64,000 nt of DNA from Erigeron canadensis (GCF_010389155.1 NC_057768.1:46293633-46357632); one strand, 5' to 3'. Shown: positions 1-11,840, numbered from the stretch's first letter. Translations and numbers: made by a program. Notes: a model not told the origin generated them from the sequence alone.

Positions 1-5
1 TATAT

Positions 6-1219
6 AGGGGTGAGTTATTTTGAGAACCACTAAAAAAAAAACGCGAGAACCAATCTCAGCCCTACATTCATCAAGATCAGGAAGGGCATGTTTGTCATTA
101 TTAAAAAAGTTGTCCAACACTCTTTTTCTCTCTCCTCTTATTAAATCAAAAATTATCTAAATCATTAAAAAACTTTTATCTCACAAACCATACATCGTTT
201 GACGGAAAAAAAAGCATGAGGAGTCTTGAAATTTCGTCCTCCTTCATTAGAGATGCGATTCGATATACTTTTGACGACTTTTTAAATTTAGCTTTTTTTT
301 TCATCACGTTCATCCTACACATGTGTAAGTACAACCTACACATGTGTAGGAAAGACCTGAAAGTAGTGAGTTGTATAACCTGCCCATGCGTAAGTACAAC
401 CTGCCCATGGGTAAGTACAACCTACACATGTGTAAGTTACTTATAAAGTTCAAAAATGATGCGGACGCATTGTAAAACCCTAAATGCTAAACCCTAAAGC
501 TTAATTTCTAATCCGATGGGGAAGCTACTTTCTAAAAACCCTAAAAATTCTAAACCTTAAATGATAAACCCTAAAAACCTAAAACGGATGAGGGTTCCCG
601 CTATAGGGTTTAGGGTTTGAAGTTGTAGGGTTAGCTGACTTCAAACCCTAAACCCTAAAGCTTAATTGCTAATCCGAGAGGGACGCTACATTCTAAAAAC
701 CCTGGAAAATCTAAACCCTAAATGCTAAACCCTAAAAACCTAAAAAGGATGAGGGTTCACACTCTAGGGTTTAGGGTTTGAAGCCCGAGGGTTACGGCTA
801 ACCCTCGACCTTCAAACCCTAGACCCTAGAGCGGGATGTATTAGGGGTAAGTACAACTTGCCCATAAGTAAGTACAACTTACACATGTGCAAGATGAACG
901 TGATGGAAAAAAAAACGAAATTTAAAAAGTCGTCAAAAGTATATCGAATCGCATCTCTAATGAAAGAGGATGAAATTCTAAGACTACTCATGTTTTTCTT
1001 TTCGTCTAACGATTTACGGTTTGTGAGATAAAAGTTTTTTAGTGAATTAGATAGAATTCTATTAAAGTAAGAGAGAAAAAAAAAAGGAGCTAGCGAAAAT
1101 ACACCTCTAGTGTTGAAAGGAGTTTTTTTATTTTTAATCTTGTTCATCCATTTTCTTTGATCAAAAGGTGTATAAGAGTTCTTGAGTTCTTTTTTTTTAA
1201 GAGTTCTCAAATAACCCCT
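6..1219. mobile_element. 1.2 kb foldback-type DNA element with long terminal inverted repeats
   Basis: The left end begins AGGGGTGAGTTATTTTGAGAA and the right end, read in reverse complement, begins AGGGGTTATTTGAGAAC. The arms stay similar for roughly 400 bases: the block around 216-300 recurs inverted around 915-990, including the CACATGTG-rich segments near 320-440 and 860-890. It sits in a TATATA-rich context. No transposase is present, so it is non-autonomous. The superfamily is uncertain; the TIR resembles that of the element at 52568-52867. Confidence 0.7.
476..835. repeat. Two tandem ~160-bp units rich in telomere-like AAACCCTAA motifs
   Basis: The block starting near 490 (AAACCCTAAAGCTTAATTTC) recurs near 650 (AAACCCTAAAGCTTAATTGC), each followed by TCTAAAAACCCT, a GATGAGGGTT segment and TAGGGTTTAGGGTTTGAAG. 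Many AAACCCTAA / TTTAGGG plant telomere-type units occur singly in both orientations, not as a uniform array. It forms the interior of the foldback element, so it is not a chromosome end. Confidence 0.75.
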
Positions 1220-1980
1220 CCTATATATATATATATATATATTATATGATATATTATATATATAGGAATTAATTTATGGAGTGGCTTACAGCCCACAACT
1301 TTGTAGCCACCAAAAAATATCATCATATATTTTGTGTGGGGTTTTTGAAAAATCCTTTCCGTGACTACAATTCCTTTTCCTTATCTCACTACTCCACTCC
1401 ACTCCACTAATTTCAACTCCTCTCGATCTTGTCACTTCGTTTGTGTCATTGACATTCCACTCCATTAGTAAATAGATAAACCCCCGGCCGGTAGTTTCAA
1501 TTTTCTAGTTTCTACATTCTATATATAGTTGTAGCAAAAGATTAATTGTTATTTATTTATTTATTTATTATTGGAATGGCATTAATTAGTTAAATATACA
1601 CACTATTTTAGATATTTGTAAAAAATCTTGCTAGGTATTCGATCTACTCTCTCGTTGGAGCATTAAAAAAAAAGGATCAATTATATTTCACAATCTTAAT
1701 GGAAAGGCACCATTCACAATTCTTTCCGTTAATAAAGTACTATTACAACACCCTTACAATGCGACAATGGTGGCAACGATTGCGTTGTGACGTTGATTGG
1801 GTAGTGATTGTGGCGATTATTGGTGTTGGTGGTAGCAGTGAGTAGTGTAGGTTGATGTAAATGTAACCGATGTAAATGTAATAGTGAAAATATTATGAAA
1901 GTTAAAAGTTTCGAATGCAAATTAGTAAGATAAAGACTTATGTGGTAAATTAGTTCATATAAAAAGTTTATTAAGGACAA
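1220..1980. other. Intergenic, no gene seen
   Basis: AT-rich DNA with a TA microsatellite at 1227-1262. The part from about 1700 to 1980 resembles a degenerate copy of the adjacent minus-strand Helitron, with the same GATAAAGACTTA and TTAAGGACAA segments. No open frame looks coding. Confidence 0.5.
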
Positions 1981-2335
1981 CTAGCATGGTACCCGCGCAA
2001 TGCAACGGCGGTGACGGCGATGGCGGTTTAGTGGTGTCAGTGAGGGTGACTGGTGGTGATGAAATCGACAATTGGTGTCGAGTGGTGTAACCGTGTAAGT
2101 TGATGTAATGATGATAGTGGAAACATCTTAGAAGATAAAGACTGATAGTGTAAATTAGCAAGATAAGAGTTTAAATTGTAAATTAATTCTTTAAGGACAA
2201 ATTTGGTAGTCTCCAATAACCCTTTTTATAGGGGATGTTTATTAAGAGTAATTTAGTACTTTTGTATCTAACCATTTTCTAATACTTTCTAAAAATAGGG
2301 GGATGATAATTACTATTATAAAGAAGAAGTATAGA
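1981..2335 (-). mobile_element. Short non-autonomous Helitron
   Basis: Read on the minus strand, the element begins TCTATACTTC next to a host A at 2336. It ends with a GC-rich stretch (TTGCATTGCGCGGGTACC) followed by CTAG at 1984-1981 and a host T. TC at the 5' end, CTRR at the 3' end and insertion between A and T are the Helitron signature. It is 355 bp with no coding capacity. Confidence 0.6.
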
Positions 2336-3101
2336 TTAAGTCATTTTTAACATCTCATTTACTTAATTATAAGACTATGGTTCCATCTTGTTTTGCTGGA
2401 GGTACACACATCCCTCTTCTCGGTGTGGAGTGATATACGAGAAATAAATGCTCAGCCTGAAATGACTTAACAACCTCAAAAACCTCCTACCCAATTGCAG
2501 CAACTGAAAAACCCAGCGCTAGCTCCGCCTAGACTTGCTTATAACAACGTATTCATTAATCATAAAATAATGATCATAAAGAAAACTCACAAGATGAAAT
2601 TGTAAAGAGATATATTGGAATCAAATGTCATCCGATATTAACAAGCTAGATTTGTCATTTCTCATATACTAATGTTTGTATACTAAATTACTAATTTTCT
2701 AGATACTTGGTTTTTTATAAAAATACACAAGACCATGGTTTTGCATTACTACCCACAGATTCTATTTGAATATGTATAATATATTCATTATTATAATTAC
2801 AGATTAATTTCTAAGATAAAGATAATAGCAAGTTGATGAAAAGTTTGGAATAATATTCTAATTTATAAAAGGGTGTTTCTTGATACTTGAAGTGGGTCGC
2901 GTATAGCCATGCACATAGAGTGGAATTTGTTGGTGTGGGGAGATTTTCCACGCACGCACATTTCGTAAGCAAAAATTAGGTTTCAAGTTTTATCCAATAA
3001 TTTTCCATTATCAGTTGTTCCCCTCAAATTAAAGACTATGCCATTTAAGATCTCAATTCGGTTGTCTTTTTAAGTTGTTAGAGCACCCGCGAGCATCATA
3101 A
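2336..3101. other. Intergenic, no gene seen
   Basis: AT-rich sequence with no convincing ORF, RNA gene or repeat recognised. Confidence 0.5.
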
Positions 3102-3120
3102 TAATGTCACATCAAGATTA

Positions 3121-3353
3121 GTAAGTAACTGTTCAGTGCCGCTTTCCGCGGGTTTTGAACCCCAATACCTCGACGGTGTATGAGGGGGGTTAAGATGTAG
3201 GCAGACCTTACCTCTACCAAAGTAGAGAGGCTGCTTCCAGTTTCTACCTAAATGATAGAAAAGGCCCTCCAACCTTTGTATGGGATGAGGATTGAACCCA
3301 TGACCTTTGTCTCCAAAGATAAGGGTATTTACTACTAATCCAACTATGCTGCT
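3121..3353 (-). mobile_element. tRNA-derived SINE with 19-bp target site duplication
   Basis: The unit is bounded by identical direct repeats TAATGTCACATCAAGATTA at 3102-3120 and 3354-3372. Read on the minus strand it begins GCAGCATAGTTGGATTAGTA, like a tRNA A box. About 35 bases later comes GGTCATGGGTTCAATCC, like a B box (GGTTCRANNCC). The body continues to a 3' end with ACTTAC instead of a long poly(A). Length 233 bp. Confidence 0.8.
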
Positions 3354-3372
3354 TAATGTCACATCAAGATTA

Positions 3373-3694
3373 TTTCCTCAAATCACAGTTTTTTCTCATG
3401 ATGCCTTATGTGTGTGTTAATAATTAAATATCTGAGTATGCGGTTTTGAAATAATAGATATAAGTAACTTGCTGAAATGCTATAATTCGTACATACATAT
3501 TATATATAATTCGAAATAATACACGCATTGCACGATGATTGAAATCAAAAGCTGATGGCGATACGACAGTCGACTTCACCAATTGCTGGTTTTGAATTAT
3601 TAAACATATGTATATAGAAATTGTATTTGTTGTTATTAATAGAATGTTTATAATTAAAAACTTGGTAAACCAATACATATAATACGAATACATA
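3373..3694. other. Intergenic, no gene seen
   Basis: AT-rich. A minus-strand open frame spanning 3424-3765 has low-complexity composition and runs into the Helitron, so it is not taken as a gene. Confidence 0.45.
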
Positions 3695-4091
3695 TCTCTA
3701 TATATAATAAAACAAGATTGTTTTTTATAGGTATTATTAAAAAGATTTTGATATGACAAATCCATATTTCACTTAAAAATTCTTTTTATTTAATTATGAT
3801 GTCATATATATATATAAATAAAATAGCAATAGGTCTTTACATGTTTAATTAAAATATCAATCATTTATTTAAAGAATAAAAAATCTCTCTTATATAATAT
3901 TATTACAAATAAAATGTATGTTTTTTATTTAGTTGATTTATTAACTATATAATTATTGTTTTAATTAAATTATTAGATTTATATCAAGTTATAATATTTT
4001 AAAAACATATATTACATAAAAATATATAATTTATTTTATATTTTAAAATTTTAATTTACATGCCCGGGTTAAACCCGGGTTGATTAACTAG
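3695..4091 (+). mobile_element. Non-autonomous Helitron with perfect 3' hairpin
   Basis: The 5' end is TCTCTATATATAATAAAAC after a host A. The 3' end has the palindrome CCCGGGTTAAACCCGGG at 4063-4079, then TTGATTAACTAG ending at 4091 and a host T. A short GC-rich hairpin about 10 bases before CTAG is the classical Helitron terminus. Length 397 bp, AT-rich interior, no Rep/helicase. Confidence 0.75.
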
Positions 4092-4674
4092 TAATACGAT
4101 AAAAGTGGATATGTAGTGGCTTATATGTACACAAGTTTAGATATAAAACTTTTCGTATACTAATTTTTTAATTTTTTTATTAAATAATGAATAAAAAATT
4201 GAGCCCATATTTTATGGATTTAAATATTAAGATGTGAAGGATTCCCATTTCTTATATGATATTTTGACACTAAATAATCATTTAAATATAATAATATCTA
4301 AAATATTCAAAATTTAAGACACAACAAATGTTATATGTGTTATATACCAAATATATATGGTATGTAATTAACTACGCAAAATCATGCTCCTATATTTAGG
4401 CTTCATATTCTCTATATTGGAACATACCTTGTAATTGTATACAGTAGTGACGAACATTTTCTACTCTCAGTCTCCTTCTCTTTAGTCTTTATTTTTTAGT
4501 TCTTCATATCATCATTGTATAACAATATGAATTTTGTTGATTCAATAATAAAGTTTATAACAATATGAATTTTAATTTGATAAATTAATAAAGCCGAATA
4601 TTATCTTCGACACACACACATATTGACTATCAGCCCAGTCCAATCCAACAGCAATAAATGGCTTAAACCATTTG
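4092..4674. other. Intergenic, no gene seen
   Basis: AT-rich DNA between two Helitrons. A short direct repeat (AACAATATGAATTTT) occurs near 4521 and 4559. No coding frame. Confidence 0.45.
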
Positions 4675-5257
4675 TCTATACTACCTATATAAATAAACTA
4701 CCCTCTCTTCCATTCAACTTTCTACCTTTAAATTACCTAATATACCCTCTACACTTAAACTACCTTTACACACCTTATCCTTAAAATTCCAAAATTACCC
4801 TTAATAAAAAAAAACTCCACAATTATCTAAAACCCCTATTGTTATAAAATCACCATTAACTCTACAATTATTGCTGAAGGTATTGTTACAGATAAGAAAA
4901 AACATCTTAATTGTCATAGATTATATTACAAAATGTTTAAACAATAATTACCTTTTTTATAACTCACGAAATTACGAACCAATTATGTCATTTGTATATT
5001 CGTATTATATTTTAATCTTTGACTATTTATTTTTTTAATTGCCTTAGTCTCCTCTCATACAATTGTAAGTGATTATTTTTCATGATTAGTGTTTGCACTT
5101 CATTATTTTTTGCACCTAATATGCGACTTATTTTTAGAATGATATATGTGGTTAGATCTTGCATTGATGCATCTCATGAAAACTAAACGTTATAAACCGT
5201 TACAGTGTCTAAAGCGTTATAGATCGTCGCCGCTGCAACGCGCGGGCACCGCTCTAG
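4675..5257 (+). mobile_element. Non-autonomous Helitron
   Basis: The 5' end is TCTATACTACCTATATAAAT. The 3' end is GCTGCAACGCGCGGGCACCG, then CTCTAG ending at 5257 and a host T. The family differs from the 3695-4091 element (different hairpin) but matches the TCTATACTA...CTAG pattern of the copies at 28382-28663 and 1981-2335. Length 583 bp, no coding capacity. Confidence 0.65.
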
Positions 5258-5814
5258 TTTAAGAAAACTTGTATTGTGTTTATAAATTGGGAAATAATTG
5301 TTTCTTTTTCCAGTGTGAGACAAGTTGTGTTATATACAAATAAAGAAAGTTCCAACAGTTTGGCATCCAATTGTTAACTTTATCTTCATCTTTGATATTA
5401 GACTTATTTACACAAATCAATTCTATATATTTGTCCAATGAAAAAGAGTAACTTTGTTTAAACTACTATATAAATCAGGAGTGAACAAAAATAAAACCGT
5501 AAAACAAAAAAACAGATTGAATTCATGTATTATAATTGCAAATCCCAATAGAATTATTTTGGTATTAATTGATCTTACATTTGTCACATGTTATAAGAAT
5601 TCATGTATTGTACTTGCATAAAATCAAAAAACACCCCTCAAAAATTCAATTCAAAACAATATACATGGCCGGAAAAGAGGTGTGTCGTGCCAACATTCAT
5701 TATGTTTATATTATATATTATATATATATATATTTAATTTTTTTTTATCTTTACACCCTTATAAAGCAAAAGGCAAATGCTCCATTTTTAAAATAAACTA
5801 TTCCGTCTTTGAAA
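5258..5814. other. Intergenic, no gene seen
   Basis: AT-rich. A 75-codon plus-strand frame at 5569-5796 has biased, low-complexity composition and no recognisable domain. Confidence 0.45.
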
Positions 5815-5816
5815 TA

Positions 5817-6029
5817 CTCCCTCCGTCCCATTTTAGTTGTCATGTTAACTAACTTTGACCGTAGATAACTTTGTTTGTGTCATGTAACACTTGATATAAA
5901 ATATATAAATGGATTGGCTTTTTAATATACTTTTCGTTCATATAAGTTTCATTAACTACTATATAGTACAAACAAAGTTATTTACGGTCAAAGTTATTCA
6001 GCATGACAACTAAAATGGGACGGATGGAA
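5817..6029. mobile_element. Stowaway-type MITE (Tc1/mariner)
   Basis: Terminal inverted repeats CTCCCTCCGTCCCATTTTAG (left) and CTAAAATGGGACGGATGGAA (right) are the well-known Stowaway termini. TA dinucleotides at 5815-5816 and 6030-6031 are the target duplication. The arms remain complementary inward (GTTGTCATG / CATGACAAC; TTTGACCGT / ACGGTCAAA). Length 213 bp, no coding capacity. Confidence 0.9.
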
Positions 6030-6031
6030 TA

Positions 6032-7210
6032 CTAGATTTGCCCTTAAAATACTTAATAAAATTATTTACAACATACCATTCTCAACCTTAAAAAAAAAAA
6101 CTACTTCCCAGTAACAATCATTATATGTTAGATATCTTTTTTCTCTTTTGAACTTTTAAATATCTGTCATTGAACTGTATCTAGATTGTATAGTAAGTTT
6201 TGCTTTTCGCTCGCACGCATCCAAAGCCAAGGAATTCATCACCAACCACTCATTTTCCTATCCCAGCTGATTTAATTTCTTCTGTCAATTATCAAACTAA
6301 GATCGAATACATTGATCGTAAGTTTATCTAGAGTGTTTTCTTGTTCTTACCGATTAGGACAACCACCTCCGTTCACATAGACTTTATTTATACATGCATA
6401 TCTTTTTATCTCTAACTTAGTTTGTCTTCTTGCAATAAACAAAAGAACTATTACTAGATCATGTACCAATTTTGCATTTCGTCGATCAAAATCTTCTTTT
6501 CTGAAAATGCTACTGGAATATGTTATACTATATCATAATTCATAACTCATAAGATATGTATCCAGACCATTATTCTAAACAAAACTCATCTATTGTATAT
6601 ATACATATTAAAACCAGGTTCTTGATAATAATAATAAAATGGTCTATATATATTTGATGAACCAAATGCTAGTTTTGTACGCAAATAGTGTATATTCTAA
6701 ACTTTTGGGTCTTCTAAGGTCTCAAAAGTAAAATATGTAACATGTGATATCGAAATAACATACAAATGTCTATTTTTTACAATATGTATCCGAAAAGCTA
6801 AAAATGATGCACACTTCGACCAATGCTAGCGGTTCAAAATGTTCTTATTTAATAAAATTGAAAAAAAAAAGAAAGGCATCAAGGATCTTTCTACTCGTAG
6901 GGTGGCCACTAATAGCAATTCATTAGATTTGAACAAGACAAAAGATACAATTGATCTTTTAAATATAGCAATAATGCACCTTTAAAAAATATCACAAAGC
7001 CTTCTGAATATATATTATATGATATTTTTGTTAAATGATGACATACTCTAAGAAAATGCAGTTGATTAATTGGTTGTATTAGAGCACCTCAACAAAGGTT
7101 AATGAAAGGCCTTTTTTTGAGTAAAAGAGGTTATAAAAAACTTATATCGTTAGATACACACATAAAAAAAAACTTTAGAAATTTTTTTATATTGGACTGA
7201 ATAAGTTATT
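6032..7210. other. Intergenic, no gene seen
   Basis: AT-rich sequence with no supported gene or element. Confidence 0.45.
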
Positions 7211-7220
7211 CCTATATTTA

Positions 7221-7461
7221 GTTAATGATTTGGTTAGTTGAATTGGTACCTGGACTATCTACCATATTACTGATTTCATACTTATAACTTTAAAATTACT
7301 CTCATCATACCCCAACTTATCAATTCTCCACACGGATGATACCTGACCTGACGGGCGTCAGTTTGGCCGTTAAGTTGGGGTATGACTATGGTAAATTTTA
7401 AAGTTTTAGGTATGAAACCAGTAATATAGTGGAAAGTCCAGGTGTCATTTATGTAATTAAC

Positions 7462-7517
<56 letters not shown>

Positions 7518-7572
7518 TATTACTATAATTTCTTGTAAATCCTATTAATTTCTAATGCAGGTGATGTTTTAC

Positions 7573-7632
<60 letters not shown>

Positions 7633-8319
7633 GGTGGTTGTTGTTGTTGTTTTAATTACACAAAGTATTATTTAGGAATAAATAATTTTAAAAAGTACAT
7701 TGATATTTTTTGTAAATATTTACTTTTATTTTATAAAAGAATACTTTATTTTTATAAAAAAATATTGTAAATATTTAGTTTTTTTTATTAAAAACTATTA
7801 ATCAATCAAATTATAGATCTATGATGATTTTATTTATTTCATATTTATTTATTTTTTATTTAAAAAAAATAAGTAAATCGGAAACAGTACATTAATTTCA
7901 TGTAAAACATTGATAAATGAACGTGAAGTCTTGAATGGATACCACCACATGGAGTTGATTAAATCTGTTTTGAGCTGATTCAAACCTTACATAGTAGTTG
8001 TACAGGTACTAATGCAATACAAGAAATTATGATATTCTTTCCGGTTCACCCCTTTAAAAAGAAGATTGAAAAATATTTTTATAAAATAAAAACTTTGTAC
8101 TAAAAATGATCTTTTATAAAAGAAAATATTATTTTATTAAAAAATAAATTTTATAAATAATAGTTTTTGAAGTATTAATAGTTTTTAATAAAAAATTAAA
8201 TATTTACAATAATTTTTTATAAAAATAAAGTATTCTTTTATGAAATAAATATAATTATTTACAAAAAAAATATCGATGTACTTTGTGTAATTAAAAAAAC
8301 AACAACAACAACAGCCATA

Positions 8320-8395
<76 letters not shown>

Positions 8396-8621
8396 TACAT
8401 AAATGATATCTGGACTATCCACCATATTACTAGTTTCATACCTAAAACTTTAAAATTTACGGTAGTCATACCCCAACTTAACGGTCAAACTGACGCCCGT
8501 CAAGTCAGGTATCGTCCGAGTGAAAAATTGATAAGTTGGGGTATGATGAGAGTAATTTAAAAGTTATAGGTATGAAACCAGTAATATGATGAATAATCCA
8601 GGTACCATTTTAGTAAATAAC
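7221..8621. mobile_element. 1.4 kb near-palindromic (foldback) element, Mutator-like
   Basis: Direct repeats CCTATATTTA at 7211-7220 and 8622-8631 flank it as a 10-bp target duplication. The two halves are inverted copies over about 550-600 bases each: GGTACCTGGACTAT, CATACCCCAACTT, the TTA/TAA microsatellites (7464-7514 and 7573-7631 against 8319-8392), GTTGTTGTTGTTTTAATTAC and further blocks all recur in reverse. The unpaired centre is about 7800-8150. TSD length and TIR (GGTTAN...GGTACCTGG) suggest a Mutator-like non-autonomous element. Confidence 0.75.
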
Positions 8622-8631
8622 CCTATATTTA

Positions 8632-9166
8632 ATTAAAGTTAAAAAGTAGGACAACTATATACGAGTATTAAATAATAGTGTATGTTAGATAACTACTATT
8701 TTAGTATAATCAATTCATATACATTGAAAAGTTTAAATACAGCAAAGGCGGTATATGGGTTATTATGAATTACACACTCGAAAATATGAATTATTTGTAT
8801 TTATATATGTAAGTGTGAAAAGATTTTAATTTCTTAAATATGTGCACGGTTTTAAAGGAGTACTTCTCACATATTTATAAGTATGAACTCTTGACACATT
8901 ATAAAGATGTGAAGTAATTTATGTGAACAAATGGAAATTTGTTGTAGTATAAAAATGTGTCATCAAATGCTTCTTTGTTTCTTATCTTAAGTTAAATATT
9001 TCAAATTATTATTATTTACTGTAATAGTATAAGATTATTAAATGAATAAGCATTTAATTCGATCGTATACACTGAAAAGTTAAAATGCAAAAGAGTCTTA
9101 ACCTACGAAGCTATATGGGCTCTCAAGTTTGATGTATCTATCCTGTGTGCGTCCTTGCCTGGTTCT
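8632..9166. other. Intergenic, no gene seen
   Basis: AT-rich sequence with no supported feature. Confidence 0.45.
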
Positions 9167-9653
9167 AGGATGACAATGGGACAGGTATTGTCGGTGATCC
9201 TCATCCCCATCCCCGGTTTTTACTTATAATCCCCATCCCCATTCCCAGTATCGGAGAGATCTTTTTTCGAATACACATATAAATTTATTGTAGCATAAGA
9301 TAAGTAATAGAATGTATAATTTGACTTTTTTATTCTATATACAAACTAACATATTTGTTAAATAAATGAGAAATTAAATATAACACATAAAAGGTATTAA
9401 ACAAGAACTTGTTAACATAAAATAATTCTAATATATAAAAAAAACTTAAAGTAATTTTAATAAATTATATAGTGTTTTCGGGTTCAAATATGGGGATTGA
9501 GAATTTACGATTTCTCATCCCAATCTCCATTCCTATCGGGGAATAGAATTATATCTCCTTACCCGTTCCTATCCCCGGTCAATTCGGGGATTCCTCGGTC
9601 AAATTGATTACTGATATCGAATTTCTCATCGGATACGGAATTTTTGTCATCCT
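9167..9653. mobile_element. hAT-like MITE with CCCCATCCCC-rich subterminal repeats
   Basis: Termini AGGATGACAA and TTGTCATCCT are inverted. The subterminal regions carry repeated CCCCATCCCC / GGGGAT motifs in opposite orientation (9203-9245 and about 9536-9595), a layout typical of hAT-type elements with clustered transposase-binding repeats. The 8-bp target duplication is not clear, so the superfamily is an inference. Confidence 0.6.
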
Positions 9654-9785
9654 TAAATGGTTCCGCTTGTCCAGGTTTTGAATTGGTTTCCGAGGTATAG
9701 TCCCAATCTTCATTTGGTTTTCAAAACTGGTATAAGGATATGTACGGATCCCTAGTATTCACTTCTATGAAGGAAAACATATTTA

Positions 9786-10262
9786 TCTATATCTATATTA
9801 TCTTATAAAGCATTTTGTCTTTTTGAAAATCTCAATTCATGATTTGAATTACCTAAAATACCCATATTCTCTATTCATAACTTTAAACATCATTAGCTAA
9901 TATAGCTACAATACCCTTAAATCTTAACCACTCATTTTTTCTCCCATCTCTTCAAATCTTAACCACTAATTTTTTTTCACTTTTCTCCATAAATCATTTA
10001 TTCATCTAATTCATTCAAAATATTTTATCTCAAAAATCGTATATCGATAAATTATAAAAATTGTATGGGTGTTCTTAAAATTTCATGCTATTTCATTAGA
10101 GATGTCATTCAATATACTTTCGACAATTTTTTAAATGTGAGGACGGAGTCCGTATGGATAAAGCATTTGGATATCACACTCTATGACTTAAATGGCTTAT
10201 CACACTCTATGACCTATCATCCTTACAGTCTCACCGCTGCAATGCGCGAACACTTTCCCTCG
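9786..10262 (+). mobile_element. Helitron-like element, degenerate 3' end
   Basis: It starts TCTATATCTATATTATCTTA and ends with CACCGCTGCAATGCGCGAAC then CCCTCG and T, so the terminal tetranucleotide is CTCG instead of CTRR. It shares most of its right part with 27440-27784, including the CATTAGAGATGTCA block. The plus-strand frame beginning at 10065 covers that block and is probably not a gene. Confidence 0.45.
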
Positions 10263-10639
10263 TATCAAGATAAACTAGCTAGCTAGCTAGCAATAAAATT
10301 TAAATGAAAGTATAAAATAGCTTTTAACCCATATGTACAAATTTCGGCCATCTTTAACGACCATCGTGAAAACGCCGTGGAAGGCCAATTGTGATTATGG
10401 CCGACATGAAACCATTAAAGGTCCGCGCAGAAAGAAGGACGCTAACCGCTTCGCAATGAAGTTGCTTGGAATGAATGATTATTTATTATATTATTTTTTT
10501 TCCCTTCATTTCTACCTGTTGTCAACTGTATATCATGTATATGGGAATATGGATGTATGTATATTGCCATGTTGGTATGGTGTTTGATCATCTATATATG
10601 CAAACAATTATGTATATGTGTTTGTATATATGGCCATAG
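10263..10639. other. Intergenic, no gene seen
   Basis: A CTAG repeat (GCTAGCTAGCTAGC) lies near 10275-10289. A plus-strand frame at 10333-10587 has no recognisable domain. Confidence 0.4.
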
Positions 10640-10985
10640 CTCTGGAATCGTTATTTTTGACTAGACAACTAGACTCGAAATCTTGATTTTTGACTCGAAA
10701 CGTAACTCAGAATCGTAAGAGTCAGGACTCATGATATTTGATAATATATATTTTTATAATTGTATATAAGTATTTTTTTTTGTAGAAATATAGTATTTTA
10801 TTTATATATTAAGTTAAAAATAAATTTTTTTATAAAATAAATTAAAAAACTAATAAATTATTGTGACTCGTGACTCGAAACACGACTCGGACTGACTCAC
10901 ACACAAAAAAACGAGTCATGTTACGAGTTTGGAGCAAATCCGAGTCATTCACCGAGTCGGCTTGTTTATACTTTGTTTTAACTCG
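10640..10985. repeat. GACTCG/CGAGTC-rich inverted-repeat element
   Basis: About a dozen GACTCG or CGAGTC motifs cluster in two flanks (10660-10735 and 10862-10960) around an AT-rich centre. Clustered short subterminal repeats suggest a hAT-like non-autonomous element. A related patch with ACGAGTC motifs lies at 35175-35310. Ends were not resolved. Confidence 0.4.
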
Positions 10986-11787
10986 ACCCGTATAAGTTTA
11001 ACAAATATGTATATATGTATATGGCATCCAATCCAAATAGACAATATACGGCTCTTGAACTCATGCTATATTCGTTACCAAGCCCAAAGTATATCCTTGA
11101 GGTTATCGTGATGAGAAAGAGTAAAAACTTTAAACTAAAATAAGTTTATTGTCTTATATATAGTAATTCATCAAAAAAAAAATTCAATACAAATCAAATC
11201 ATCTTTAAACAAGTCATCAGTGCAAACTTTTGATTCGGTATTATCCACAATACTAGATTTTATAAAATTAAATTATATATAAAAGTTAATTATATATTAA
11301 AACAAATTCATTGAGATGGAGCAATATATTGAAAACGAAGTTCGACATATTTTTATTTTTATTTTTTTCTTTCACGTACATTAAAATGATATAAATTTGT
11401 GATGCAATCATGCAAACAGATTAGATACCCTGCTTATCAGATCATTATATTTATACGTAATATAACCAACCCAAAATTTCAAAAAAAAAAAAAAGGAGTT
11501 AGACATTATCAAGTAGATAACGGTCAACGTGGGTCATATATATATGGCCCTCTCTCAACATGGAATTAATTACGTAAACCGCGTAAAAAACAAGTAGCAG
11601 AAACAGAAGAAAACATGTACACGTTTTTAAATATGTTGCATTCCTGCTAAATACGGAATTGCCGTATTTCTTTCCATTTGTAACTACATTAAATATGTTT
11701 TTTGCATTTAAGTCCTTTTTAAACAATTGAAAGATTCACCACCCTCATAAATGATGTAAAAATTAGATAAATTTAGAAAACAATATT
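10986..11787. other. Intergenic, no gene seen
   Basis: AT-rich. A minus-strand frame at 11499-11726 has one hydrophobic stretch but no homology I recognise. Confidence 0.4.
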
Positions 11788-11840
11788 ATCGTTGTTGTGC
11801 CGACTATGGGCGAGCGAATGTAGCATTGACAAACTAAGGC

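Noticed and set aside
476..835. Telomere or subtelomere
   Set aside because: TTTAGGG words occur singly in both orientations inside a transposon with terminal inverted repeats; no long uniform array.
3121..3353. tRNA gene on the minus strand
   Set aside because: A- and B-box-like words are present but the cloverleaf is not, and the unit is 233 bp with a 19-bp target duplication, so it is a SINE.
7555..7770. Poly-Tyr frame
   Set aside because: Translation of a TTA microsatellite.
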